Assembly: GCA_958349055.1 (NCBI GenBank)
Contig: CATWBO010000028.1
Span: 1 to 36,283 of the forward strand
Length of the DNA stretch: 36,283 bases
Reading direction: 5' to 3'
Source of the DNA: an uncultured bacterium
GTDB taxonomy: Bacteria > Actinomycetota > Coriobacteriia > Coriobacteriales > Coriobacteriaceae
Each line of letters opens with the position of its first letter. Position 1 is the stretch's first letter. The notes beneath the pieces were generated by a model, which did no database searches, had not been told where the DNA came from, and was given only the letters and a program-made list of their open reading frames with translations. The position numbers were made by a program, and so were the translations under genes. Of this stretch, positions 16,126 to 24,841 are shown piece after piece.

Positions 16126-17959
16126 GACGCTCACCTTCTTTCTGAGCCTGAAGCGATTCCCACGCAACGGAGGAAAACGGATCATCCGCGCCGTCAGCGT
16201 CGCCCGTATCGTCGTCACCGTCGTCCGCATCCCCCGCGAACTCCATCTGCGAGGCGTAAATCTCCTGGTAGATGTTGTCACCCGCCAGCAGCTCCTCGTG
16301 CGTGCCCACACCATGGACACGGCCGTCGTCCAGAACCACAATGCGATCGGCATCCATCACGCTCGCGATGCGCTGGGCGATGATGATCACGGTCGTGTCG
16401 GGAATCTGCGCGATGTGCTCGCGGATCCTGGCGTCGGTCGCCATATCGACCGCGCTGGTCGAGTCGTCAAAAATAAGCACGCGCGGATGCTTGAGCAGCG
16501 TGCGCGCGATGCACAGGCGCTGTTTCTGCCCGCCCGAAACACCGGCGCCGCCCTGGCCCAACTCGCCGTCGAGCCCGCCGATGCGGTCCAGGAACTCGTC
16601 CACGCACGCCGCGCGGCAGGCACGCAGCAGCTCCTCGTCGGTGGCATCGGGCGCACCCCACCGCAGGTTTTCGCGCACGGTGCCCGTAAACAGCACGTTC
16701 TTTTGCAGCACAATGCCCACGGCGTCGCGCAGGGCGGCCAGGTCGTAGTCGCGCACGTCACGCCCGCCCACGAGCACGGCACCCTCGGTCGCGTCGTACA
16801 GGCGCGCGATGAGCTGCACGAGCGAGCTCTTGCCCGAACCCGTGCCGCCGAGCACGCCCACCGTGGAGCCCGGCTCAATACGAAGGTCGATATGCTCGAG
16901 CACGTCCTCGGCAGCATCCGCGCGGTACTTAAACGACACGTCGCGGAACTCAACGCTTCCGTCGGCAACCTCGCGCACCGCCGCGTCTGCCGCAGGTGCC
17001 TGGATGAGCGATTGCTCGTCGATCACCCGCGAGATGCGCTCCACGCTGGCGAGCGCGCGCGTAAGCAGCAAAAACACGTTGGAGATCATCATGAGCGAGT
17101 TCATGATCAGCAGCACGTAGCTCATAAAGCCCGTGAGCGAGCCCACGCCCAGCTCGCCGGCGATAATCATGCGCCCGCCGATCCACAGGATGGAGATGGC
17201 GGCCACATACATCGACAGTTGAAACACCGGCAGGTTAAGCACGGCGTTGCCGAAGGTCTTCGTCGCCGTGTGCGCGAGCTCGGTATTGACGGTGTCGAAC
17301 TTGGCCTCCTCGTGCTCGGCGCGCACATACGCCTTGACGGCGCGCACGGCGGTGAGGTCCTCCTGCACCACGCCGTTGAGGTGGTCCATCGAGGTCTGCA
17401 GCTGGCGGTAGAGCGGGCTCACGCGGTAGGTGATAACGCCCAGCACGATCGCCAGCACGGGCAGGATAATCGCGAAGACCGTGGCGAGCGGGCGCGACAG
17501 CACTAGGGCATAGACCAGGCCGACGATGAGCGTCACCGGTCCGCGCACCATGGGACGAAAGCCGTTGCCGATGGCGTTTTGGATAACGGTGATGTCGGTG
17601 GTCATGCGGGTGACAAGCGAGCTGGCGTCGTAGTTATCCAGGTTGCCAAAGGCGAGCGTCTGAATCTTGCGATACTCGGCCTCGCGCAGGTTGGCGCCCA
17701 GACCCGAAGCCACGCGAGCGGACGTGCGGGCATAGCCCAGGCCCAATACCAGCGAAAACGCCGCGCACACCAGCATGCACGCGCCTTGCAACAGCATGTA
17801 GTTGACGTCACCCGTGGGCACGCCCACATCGATGATGTTGGCCATGATGACCGGGATAAACAGCTCGAGCGCGGTCTCGACCGAGACGAACATCACACCG
17901 AGAATGGCATCGCGACGGTATGCCCCCAAATAGGAAAACAAGATTTTGAGATTGCGCAC
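16118..17959 (-). CDS. ABC exporter, degenerate half (heterodimer subunit 1)
   Basis: A 613-residue half-transporter starting at the GTG at 17959 behind GGGGGATG. It has six membrane helices, then an ATPase with Walker A GGTGSGKSS and signature VSGGQKQR. Walker B reads VLIFDDSTSAVD, so Asp replaces the catalytic Glu, and the switch loop reads IIIAQRI, so Gln replaces His. These two changes together define the degenerate nucleotide site of heterodimeric exporters, which bind ATP there without normal hydrolysis. The C-terminus is an acidic tail (GDADDGDDDTGDADGADD). It is the first gene of the pair, with a good promoter at 17999-18028. Confidence 0.93.
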   Translation of the reverse strand: MRNLKILFSYLGAYRRDAILGVMFVSVETALELFIPVIMANIIDVGVPTGDVNYMLLQGACMLVCAAFSLVLGLGYARTSARVASGLGANLREAEYRKIQTLAFGNLDNYDASSLVTRMTTDITVIQNAIGNGFRPMVRGPVTLIVGLVYALVLSRPLATVFAIILPVLAIVLGVITYRVSPLYRQLQTSMDHLNGVVQEDLTAVRAVKAYVRAEHEEAKFDTVNTELAHTATKTFGNAVLNLPVFQLSMYVAAISILWIGGRMIIAGELGVGSLTGFMSYVLLIMNSLMMISNVFLLLTRALASVERISRVIDEQSLIQAPAADAAVREVADGSVEFRDVSFKYRADAAEDVLEHIDLRIEPGSTVGVLGGTGSGKSSLVQLIARLYDATEGAVLVGGRDVRDYDLAALRDAVGIVLQKNVLFTGTVRENLRWGAPDATDEELLRACRAACVDEFLDRIGGLDGELGQGGAGVSGGQKQRLCIARTLLKHPRVLIFDDSTSAVDMATDARIREHIAQIPDTTVIIIAQRIASVMDADRIVVLDDGRVHGVGTHEELLAGDNIYQEIYASQMEFAGDADDGDDDTGDADGADDPFSSVAWESLQAQKEGERHA

Positions 17960-17998
17960 GCAGCTTCATCCCCCATCAAACATTGTTCGCAAACGCAC

Positions 17999-18028
17999 GT
18001 ATTATTGCGCGCCGAGCGATAGTGTCAA
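17999..18028 (-). promoter_or_regulatory. promoter of the ABC exporter operon
   Basis: On the minus strand TTGACA (18028-18023) and TAATAC (18004-17999) are separated by 18 bases, about 40 bases upstream of the GTG start. Confidence 0.65.
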
Positions 18029-18147
18029 GTGTTCCGAAATCGATTTCTGCAAGGCTGGCGCAGGCGCTAAGCCCGCGCGACGCGCGTGCGTATTCAAATG
18101 GAAATGATTGAAGGCGCGATTATTTCGCCCCACCGGCAACATGGACC

Positions 18148-18178
18148 TTGACTCTACAATCGTTATAGGGTTTTCACT
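18148..18178 (+). promoter_or_regulatory. MerR-type promoter and operator of the MATE-merR operon
   Basis: TTGACT (18148-18153) and TTCACT (18173-18178) are 19 bases apart, the long spacing typical of promoters activated by MerR proteins. Between them lies the dyad ACTCTACAA-TCG-TTATAGGGT (18151-18171), with seven of nine positions matching. A MerR gene is encoded in the same operon. Confidence 0.6.
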
Positions 18179-18218
18179 ACACTGGTACGTAAACGAACCA
18201 AGCCAGAAAGTCCCGCCC

Positions 18219-19565
18219 ATGGAACACGACCTCACACGCGGCAATGTCCTCAAGACCATCGCGGTCTTCGCCCTGCCCTATATGCTCTCGTACTTTTTGC
18301 AGATGCTCTACGGCATGGCTGACCTGTACTTTATCGGACAGTTTAGCGGCGCCGCCGGCATCACCGCCGTGGGCAACGGCGCGCAGACGCTCTATATCAT
18401 TACCGTGACGCTCGTGGGACTGGCCATGGGAACAACGGTCATCGTCGGCCACGCCGTGGGCTCGCGCCGCTTTGACCGCGCCGAGGCCGCCATCGGCAAC
18501 ACCATCACGCTCTTTATGGGCGTCTCGGTGGTGCTGGCCGCGCTCTTGCTCGCACTGTGCCCGCAAATCGTGGCGCTCATCGGTACGCCGGCCGAGGCGG
18601 TCGAAGGCACTGCCGCCTACCTGCGCATTTGCTTTATCGGCATTCCGTGCATCGCCGCATACAACATTCTTTCGGCCATCTTTCGCGGCCTGGGAGATTC
18701 ACGCTCGCCCATGTACGTGATCGGCGTGGCGTGCGTCATCAACATTGCGCTCGACTTTCTGTTTATTGGCCACATGGGGCTCGGCCCCGTGGGCGCGGCG
18801 CTCGGTACAGTGATCGCACAGACCGCAAGCGTTGCCCTCGCGCTCGTATGGCTCAAGAGCCGCCGCACAAACATCCACGTCAAGCGCAGCGACCTGCGTC
18901 CGCAGCCCGAGGTGCTCGGCAGCATCCTTAAGATCGGCGTGCCCGTGGCCGTGCAGGACGGCTGCATTCAGGTAGCGTTTATGTTCATCACCGTCATCGC
19001 CAACCACCGCGGCTTGGTCGACGCCGCCGCCGTGGGCCTGGTCGAGAAGATGATCAGCTTTTTGTTCATTGTGCCGAGTTCCATGGGCGCCACCGTCAGC
19101 GCGCTCACGGCGCAAAACGCCGGCGCGGGCAAGGGCGACCGCGCGCGTCAGGTGCTCAAGGACGCCATGACCATCTCGGTGGTGTACGGCTGCCTGATCA
19201 CGGTTCTGATGTGGCTGGTGGCACCGGCGTTTCTCGGCTTTTTTGCCAAGGACGCCGCAGTGGTCGCGGCCGGCACTGGCTATATGCGCAGCTATATTTT
19301 CGACGCGATCTTCGCCGGCATCCATATTTGCTTTAGCGGCTTTTTCGCCGCGTACGGCAAGAGCTACATCGGCTTTGCGCACAACGTGCTGGCCGTGGCG
19401 CTCATTCGCGTGCCGGGCGCATGGCTGCTGTCGAACGCCTATTCCGACACACTGTTTCCCATGGGCATCGCCTCGCCGTGCGGATCGATTCTTTCGGCAG
19501 TCATTTGCGTGGTGGCGTTTACGGTACTCAACCGCCGCGGTGCTTTTGACAAGTTGGTGGCGTAG
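18219..19565 (+). CDS. MATE family efflux transporter
   Basis: A 448-residue membrane protein with twelve predicted helices in two similar halves. I take the ATG at 18219 because the protein then opens as most MATE proteins do (MEHDLTRGNVLKTIAVFALPYML); the ribosome site before it (AGAAAG) is weak. Family members export cationic drugs or metabolites with a sodium or proton gradient. PMLSYFLQMLYGMADLYFIG-like segments and the matching VAVQDGCIQVAFMF segment of the second half support the family. It is divergent from the ABC exporter and followed by a MerR regulator with an effector-binding domain, so drug-induced expression is likely. Confidence 0.92.
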   Translation: MEHDLTRGNVLKTIAVFALPYMLSYFLQMLYGMADLYFIGQFSGAAGITAVGNGAQTLYIITVTLVGLAMGTTVIVGHAVGSRRFDRAEAAIGNTITLFMGVSVVLAALLLALCPQIVALIGTPAEAVEGTAAYLRICFIGIPCIAAYNILSAIFRGLGDSRSPMYVIGVACVINIALDFLFIGHMGLGPVGAALGTVIAQTASVALALVWLKSRRTNIHVKRSDLRPQPEVLGSILKIGVPVAVQDGCIQVAFMFITVIANHRGLVDAAAVGLVEKMISFLFIVPSSMGATVSALTAQNAGAGKGDRARQVLKDAMTISVVYGCLITVLMWLVAPAFLGFFAKDAAVVAAGTGYMRSYIFDAIFAGIHICFSGFFAAYGKSYIGFAHNVLAVALIRVPGAWLLSNAYSDTLFPMGIASPCGSILSAVICVVAFTVLNRRGAFDKLVA

Positions 19566-19621
19566 CGGGACGATGCAAGCCTAGCGACCCTGTCCTGCTT
19601 TCTGCCGAAAGGAGCAGTCCT

Positions 19622-20467
19622 GTGACCGATACGTCCAATGAGCATACCGAGGGCCTGCTCCGCATTGGCGAGGTCGCGCGCCTGTTTAACCTGAGCGTTG
19701 GTACACTGCGTCATTACGAGCAGATGGGCCTGCTGGAGCCGGCGCACATCGATCCGGCGAGTGGGTACCGCTACTACGGAGCACGACAGCTCTCCACCCT
19801 CAACACCATCAGCCACCTGCGCGTTCTCGATTTGCCGTTGGCTCAGATTCGCGAATTTGTGACCACGCGCGACGTGGACCTCATGCAGCGCCAACTCGCC
19901 CAGCAGCAGGAGCTTATCGAACGTAAACGCCGTGAGCTGGAACGCGTCTCACGCAAGATCGACAACCGGCTTGCCTTGTTGCGAGGCGCATTGGATGCTG
20001 AGCTCGATACCATCTACGAGGTCAACGCGCCCGAACTTCGTTGCGCCGTGCTGCGCGAACGCGTCAACCCCACCGATGCCTATGCGCTGGAGTGGCAGAT
20101 TCGCCAGCTGCAAAAAGGACAGCACGAGACCTTCGTCTTCCTTGGCAATCTGGGTGTGGGCATCGCGCCCGAGCGCATTGCCACCGGTGACTTTGATGGC
20201 TACGACGAGGTCTTTCTGCTGCTCGACGACACGGATGACTACCTGGGGGACGTCGAGGTACGTCCCGCCGCGCGGTGTCTGACGGTCAGCTTCCGCGGCA
20301 CGCACGGGCAGGCGGCCCCGCACTACGAGCGCTTACTCGATTACATGCGCGAACACAACCTGTCCCCCGCCGGCCCCTCGCGCGAAATCGCCCTCATCGA
20401 CGACATCATCAGCGACGACCCGGCAACCTACGTGACGCAGATCACGGTGCCTGTTATGGTCTCCTAA
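19622..20467 (+). CDS. MerR family regulator with GyrI-like effector domain (BmrR-like)
   Basis: A 281-residue regulator starting at the GTG at 19622, with GGAG 7 bases upstream and 56 bases after the MATE stop. The N-terminal MerR winged helix is clear (RIGEVARLFNLSVGTLRHYEQMGLL), followed by the SGYRYY segment and a long coiled-coil dimerisation helix (about 85-115). The C-terminal half (about 130-280) has the strand pattern of GyrI/BmrR effector domains that bind hydrophobic cations. It probably activates its own operon at the dyad between 18148 and 18178 when the MATE substrate is present. Confidence 0.9.
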   Translation: MTDTSNEHTEGLLRIGEVARLFNLSVGTLRHYEQMGLLEPAHIDPASGYRYYGARQLSTLNTISHLRVLDLPLAQIREFVTTRDVDLMQRQLAQQQELIERKRRELERVSRKIDNRLALLRGALDAELDTIYEVNAPELRCAVLRERVNPTDAYALEWQIRQLQKGQHETFVFLGNLGVGIAPERIATGDFDGYDEVFLLLDDTDDYLGDVEVRPAARCLTVSFRGTHGQAAPHYERLLDYMREHNLSPAGPSREIALIDDIISDDPATYVTQITVPVMVS

Positions 20468-20470
20468 TAA

Positions 20471-20505
20471 AACCGCCCGGAAAGAGTCGAACTTTCCGGG
20501 CGGTT
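20471..20505. terminator. bidirectional terminator between merR and ligA
   Basis: A perfect 14-bp stem, AACCGCCCGGAAAG with CTTTCCGGGCGGTT. It starts 4 bases after the merR stop, is followed by CTTC on plus, and by TTATTAGG on minus. It serves both converging genes. Confidence 0.9.
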
Positions 20506-20527
20506 CTTCAATTTGTCTATCGATGCC

Positions 20528-22756
20528 TTAAACCTGGGGCACCTGACCGGTAGCGAGGATCTGCTCGAGCGCGTCCTCATCCAGCACAGGTACGCCCAGC
20601 TGCTCGGCCTTGGTGAGCTTGGAGCCCGCTTTGGGGCCGGCGACCAGATAGCTCGTCTTCTTTGACACACTGCCCGAAACCTTGGCGCCGAGCACCTTGA
20701 GCGCCGCGCCCGCCTCGTCGCGCGTGCGGTTGACGAGCGTGCCGGTGAGCACGAAGGTCAGACCCGCGAGCGGCTGTGCGTCGGCGAGCTCACTTGCCAC
20801 GCCAGCGTCGGCTGCGGCTTGTGCATGCGCGGCGCCCAAGTCGACCTCGAGCGACAGACCCGCCTGGCGCAGGCGCTCCAGCACGGCAAGGTTTTCGGGC
20901 ACGGCCAGGAACTGCTTGACGCTCGCCGCAATCTTGGGACCGATGCCCTCGCACTCGGCGATGTCCTCTTCGCTCGCCAAGATGAGCTTGTCAATCGACA
21001 GGAATCGCTCGGCAATGACCTCGCCCACGCTCTTGCCCACGTGGCGGATGCCCAGGGCAAACAGCACGCGACCGAGCGGCTGGCTCTTGGACTTGTTGAG
21101 CTCGGCGTTGATTTTCTCGGCCGTCTTGAGGCCCACCGGAATGGGATCGCCCTTCTTGACGCCCTTTTTGCTGTTGGAGCTGGCATAGGTGCGCCCTGTG
21201 TCCAGGCCGGCGATATCGTCGACCGTGAGCTGGTAGAAGTCCGCGACATCATGGATCAGACCAGCGGCGATCATCTTGTCGACGATCTCGTCGCCCAGGC
21301 CGTCGACGTCCATGCAGCCGCGGCTCACCCAGTGGAGCAGGCGCTCCTTGAGCTGTGCGGGGCAATCGATGGACACGCAGCGGTAGGCCACCTCACCGTC
21401 CTCGTGGACCACGGGGCTACCGCACACGGGGCAGACCTCGGGCATCTGCCAGTCAACGCTGTCGACCGGGCGCTTGTCGAGCACCGGGCCCACGACCTCG
21501 GGAATAACGTCGCCCGCCTTGTGCACGATGATGGTGTCGCCCTCGCGCACGTTTTTGCGGCGGATCTCGTCGATGTTGTGCAGCGTGGCGCGCGCGATGG
21601 TAGAGCCGGCAACCGTCACCGGGTCGAACTCGGCGACCGGCGTGAGCACGCCGGTGCGGCCAACCTGGATGCGGATCTCGCGCAGGATAGTCTGCTTTTC
21701 CTCGGGCGGGAACTTAAAGGCGATGGCCCAGCGCGGCGCGCGGGCGGTAAAGCCCAGGTCGAGCTGTTGTTGGAAGCTGTCGACCTTCACGACCACGCCG
21801 TCGATGTCGTAGTCCAGGTCGCCGCGATGCTCGAGCGCCTGGGCGCAGAACTCGTGGACCTCAGCTGGCGTGGCACAACGGGCTACGTTGGGGTTGACGC
21901 TAAAGCCGGCGCTACGCAGCCAGTCAAGGAACTCGCGCTGGCTATGGACGTGTAGCGGGTCGGTATCGGCGATGGCGTAGATAAAGGTGGCGAGGTCGCG
22001 GCGCGCCGTGGCCTTAGGATCCTTCTGACGCAAGGATCCGGCGGCGGCGTTGCGCGGGTTGGCGAAGGGATCGCGGCCCTCGGCATCGGCCTCGTCGTTC
22101 AGGCGTACAAAGCTGCCCTTGGGCATGTAGACCTCGCCGCGGACCTCGATGGCGCGCTCGCGGTCGGCGCCCATGTGGGCAAGCGCCGGTTCGGACAGGT
22201 GCATGGGCACGTCCTTGATGGTGCGCACGTTGAGCGACACATCCTCGCCCGTGGTGCCATCGCCGCGCGTGGCCGCGCGCACGAAGGTGCCGTTCTGGTA
22301 GGTAAGCGCCACGCCTAAGCCGTCGATCTTGAGCTCACAGGTATAGGTAACGCTGCCGGCACCGAGCGCATCCTCGGTGCGCTGGAGCCATGCGTCGAGT
22401 TCGTCCAGGTCCATGGCGTCGTCCATGGAATACATGCGCGCCATGTGCGCGACCGGTGTAAACTGCTCGCTCACGTAGCCGCCCACGCGCTGGGTATAGC
22501 TGTCGGGCGTCACCAGATCGGGATAGGTTGCCTCGATCTCCTGCAGCTCAACGAGCATTTTGTCGAAGGCGGCATCCGTGATCTCGGGCGCATCGAGCAT
22601 GTAGTAGCGGTAGGCATGGTAGTCGAGCTCGTGGCGCAGCTCTGCCGCGCGCGCTGCCGCCTGGGCGCGGGCATCGGTCGGTGCGGCGGCACCCGCGCTC
22701 GCGGGCTTTCCGGTATCGATGTCCACGCCGTCACCAAACAGGCTCGATTGCTCCAT
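20528..22756 (-). CDS. ligA: NAD-dependent DNA ligase LigA
   Basis: A 742-residue enzyme that seals nicks in replication and repair using NAD. The ATG at 22756 has AAGGAG 7 bases upstream. After an extra N-terminal stretch of about 35 residues come domain Ia (YHAYRYYMLDAPEITDAAFD), the adenylation site KIDG (Lys near 143), an OB fold, a four-cysteine zinc site (CPVCG near the middle with CVSIDCP), helix-hairpin-helix repeats and a C-terminal BRCT domain (LAGLTFVLTGTLVNRTRDE). It is somewhat longer than the usual 670 residues because of the N-terminal part and linkers. It converges on merR. Confidence 0.97.
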   Translation of the reverse strand: MEQSSLFGDGVDIDTGKPASAGAAAPTDARAQAAARAAELRHELDYHAYRYYMLDAPEITDAAFDKMLVELQEIEATYPDLVTPDSYTQRVGGYVSEQFTPVAHMARMYSMDDAMDLDELDAWLQRTEDALGAGSVTYTCELKIDGLGVALTYQNGTFVRAATRGDGTTGEDVSLNVRTIKDVPMHLSEPALAHMGADRERAIEVRGEVYMPKGSFVRLNDEADAEGRDPFANPRNAAAGSLRQKDPKATARRDLATFIYAIADTDPLHVHSQREFLDWLRSAGFSVNPNVARCATPAEVHEFCAQALEHRGDLDYDIDGVVVKVDSFQQQLDLGFTARAPRWAIAFKFPPEEKQTILREIRIQVGRTGVLTPVAEFDPVTVAGSTIARATLHNIDEIRRKNVREGDTIIVHKAGDVIPEVVGPVLDKRPVDSVDWQMPEVCPVCGSPVVHEDGEVAYRCVSIDCPAQLKERLLHWVSRGCMDVDGLGDEIVDKMIAAGLIHDVADFYQLTVDDIAGLDTGRTYASSNSKKGVKKGDPIPVGLKTAEKINAELNKSKSQPLGRVLFALGIRHVGKSVGEVIAERFLSIDKLILASEEDIAECEGIGPKIAASVKQFLAVPENLAVLERLRQAGLSLEVDLGAAHAQAAADAGVASELADAQPLAGLTFVLTGTLVNRTRDEAGAALKVLGAKVSGSVSKKTSYLVAGPKAGSKLTKAEQLGVPVLDEDALEQILATGQVPQV

Positions 22757-22865
22757 AGCGGCACTCCTTCGCTCGATTTCAAACGGATACAAGAGTACCA
22801 CCGGTCGCGATGGGGCCGAATAGTGGTCTCAAACCGCACCGAATCGGCAGCCGCCAGGCCGGGGT

Positions 22866-23067
22866 GGACAGTTAGTTCAGATACGTATAAATCTGCGAAC
22901 CGAATCGAGCTCAAATGGCGCCATTTCACCCCATTTGGTCGTCCCGGAGCGGCACGATCGGCTTATTTCTCCTTCCGAGCACCCATCAGAGCCCTATTTC
23001 CATCCCAAAACAGCTCAAAACGCATTCCAGACTGCCCCTGATTTATACGTATCTGAACTAACTGTCC
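22866..23067. repeat. 202-base element with perfect 28-bp terminal inverted repeats
   Basis: Bases 22866-22893 are the exact reverse complement of 23040-23067 (starting GGACAGTTAGTTCAGATACG). The 146-base interior has no open frame and a small palindrome, AAATGGCGCCATTT. The size and structure fit a MITE-like non-autonomous element, or a long-stem RNA. I find no clear target-site duplication and no second copy in the window. Confidence 0.85.
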
Positions 23068-23142
23068 AGACCATTCCGAACCGAGCTCCTCGCCAGCTCA
23101 AAGTGATCCGTTTTCCTCCGTCCCTGGGGGATCATTATGGAA

Positions 23143-23179
23143 AGAGGGGCTGTCCCGCGCCTGGCGGGACAGCCCCTCT
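23143..23179 (-). terminator. terminator of the htrA-like gene
   Basis: A perfect 16-bp stem, AGAGGGGCTGTCCCGC with GCGGGACAGCCCCTCT, with a 5-base loop. On the minus strand it comes about 27 bases after the stop and is followed by TTTCC. Confidence 0.85.
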
Positions 23180-23205
23180 GGCTTCGATATGTGTGACGTG
23201 GCTCG

Positions 23206-24669
23206 TTAGTAGCCCTGGCCGTAGCCTTGGCCCTGGCCCTGCTGGCCCAGCAGCTCCTCCAGGTACTGGCGCAGCTGCTCGTCGGTAATACCGCCGTTGC
23301 CGGTGTCGGTCGAGCTGTCGTCCTGCTGCTGGTTCTGCAGCTCCTCATCGGAGCCCAGCTCGACGGTGACCTTCTTCTCGTCCTTGCCGCGCATGAGCGT
23401 GATCTCGACCTTCTCGCCCACCTCGTGGCTGCGCAGCGCGATGATCAGGCCATCGGCACTCGTAATCTCATCGTCGCCCAGCTTGGTAATGACATCGCCC
23501 TCTTGGATGCCAGCCTTGGCGGCAGGACCGTCCTCAACGACACTCGCCACATACGCGCCACTATCGGTGCTCAGCTTGTTGGTGCGGGCGTTGAGCGCGT
23601 TGACGCTCGAGAGCGTGGCGCCCAGGTACGGATGAACCGGCGTCTTGCCGTCGATGATCTGGTCGGCAATGTTCTTGGCGTAGTTAACGGGAATAGCAAA
23701 GCCCACGCCCGAGCTGGAACCCGAGTAGCTCTCGATGAGTGAGTTGATACCCACGAGCTCGCCGTTGTCGTTGACGAGCGCGCCGCCGGAGTTGCCCGGG
23801 TTGATGGCGGCATCGGTCTGGATCATGTTGGCATAAATGGTGTTGCCGCTGGTAGAGCTCATGGCCGTGGAGCGATAGAGCGCCGAGACAATACCCGTGG
23901 AGACGGACTGTTCGTTGCCAAACGGCGAGCCGATGGCCATGACCCACTCGCCCACGTTGAGCTTGGAGGAGTCACCGATCTCGATTGGCGTTAGCTTGGA
24001 GGCGTCGGCATCCTTGAGCTTGATGACGGCCAGGTCGCTCGAGGCGTCGTTACCCACGAATTCGGCCTCGTAGGTGGTGCCGTCGTCCATGGTCACCACG
24101 TACTGGTCGTAACCGTCGACCACGTGGTTGTTGGTGAGGATATGGCCCTCGGTGTCGAGCACCACGCCCGAGCCAACGCTGCCCGAGCTGTCCGACTCGT
24201 CAGCGGACTGCGAAAGCGTGTTGCCCTGGCTGCCGCTCGAAGTGGCGGTGATGGAAACGACGGAGGGCAATGCCTTGGCAGAAACGGCCTCGGCCAGCGT
24301 GGTGTCCTCAGAGTCGATGGTGATCTTTTGCGCCGACGAGCCCGAAGCGCCCGCCGTCACGGCATTCTTGCCGCCGCCGATATCGAGCGTGCCGCTCATG
24401 ATAAGCGCGATGACCAGCAGGGCTCCGCAGGCACAACCGGCGAGCGCCGTAATGAAGATCGGCAACTTTTTGGTCTTGGTCTTGACCACCGTGTGCTTGT
24501 TCACGACCTGCTGGCCACCCAGCGGCTGGCCGGTCTGCGTGTCGTAGGCCTGCACATAGGGAATGTTGTTTCCACTGGCAGGCGTCGACTCCACCTGCAC
24601 GCGCGGCTGCTGCTGGGTCTCGCCGGCGTTGCCCGCATCCTGGGGACGCTGGGAATCGTACTCGCTCAT
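23206..24669 (-). CDS. HtrA/DegP-like membrane-anchored serine protease with PDZ domain
   Basis: A 487-residue protein for quality control outside the membrane. The ATG at 24669 follows AAAGGA. A cytoplasmic Gln/Pro-rich tail (1-68) precedes one membrane helix (about 70-92), and the protease domain is external. The catalytic triad is visible: His182 (ILTNNHVVDGY), Asp212 (SSDLAVIKL) and Ser294 (INPGNSGGALVN). A PDZ domain follows (GDVITKLGDDEITSADGL), then a Gln/Gly-rich end (LLGQQGQGQGYGQGY). The substrate-binding layout is that of PepD/HtrA proteases of Gram-positive bacteria. A strong hairpin sits in the leader at 24699-24722. Confidence 0.93.
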   Translation of the reverse strand: MSEYDSQRPQDAGNAGETQQQPRVQVESTPASGNNIPYVQAYDTQTGQPLGGQQVVNKHTVVKTKTKKLPIFITALAGCACGALLVIALIMSGTLDIGGGKNAVTAGASGSSAQKITIDSEDTTLAEAVSAKALPSVVSITATSSGSQGNTLSQSADESDSSGSVGSGVVLDTEGHILTNNHVVDGYDQYVVTMDDGTTYEAEFVGNDASSDLAVIKLKDADASKLTPIEIGDSSKLNVGEWVMAIGSPFGNEQSVSTGIVSALYRSTAMSSTSGNTIYANMIQTDAAINPGNSGGALVNDNGELVGINSLIESYSGSSSGVGFAIPVNYAKNIADQIIDGKTPVHPYLGATLSSVNALNARTNKLSTDSGAYVASVVEDGPAAKAGIQEGDVITKLGDDEITSADGLIIALRSHEVGEKVEITLMRGKDEKKVTVELGSDEELQNQQQDDSSTDTGNGGITDEQLRQYLEELLGQQGQGQGYGQGY

Positions 24670-24698
24670 AGCTGCGATCCTTTCGTCAAATAACCAAA

Positions 24699-24722
24699 GG
24701 CCCGCCAAACATGTGGCGGGCC
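24699..24722 (-). terminator. hairpin in the htrA leader (terminator of upstream operon or attenuator)
   Basis: A perfect 8-bp GC stem, GGCCCGCC-AAACATGT-GGCGGGCC, followed on the minus strand by TTTGGTTATTTG and then, 30 bases on, by the htrA ATG. It could end the peptidase-island transcript, or fold within the htrA leader if the htrA promoter lies in 24723-24841. Confidence 0.55.
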
Positions 24723-24841
24723 ATCATTGTTCACGTTGAGTTGTACCCCAAGCTGGGCAGTCCCGAGCACTAGATGCCAAGATTTCAGCTTTGCTTAAGT
24801 AATGACATGCTTATAGGCCAATTCGTTCTATGCCGTCATGT

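Larger units (their letters stand above)
22757..23205. other. intergenic region between htrA and ligA
   Basis: No gene is supported in 449 bases. It contains an inverted-repeat element (22866-23067) and the htrA terminator. The ligA promoter must lie in the right part of the ligA-proximal stretch; I see no clear pair of promoter hexamers. Confidence 0.5.
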
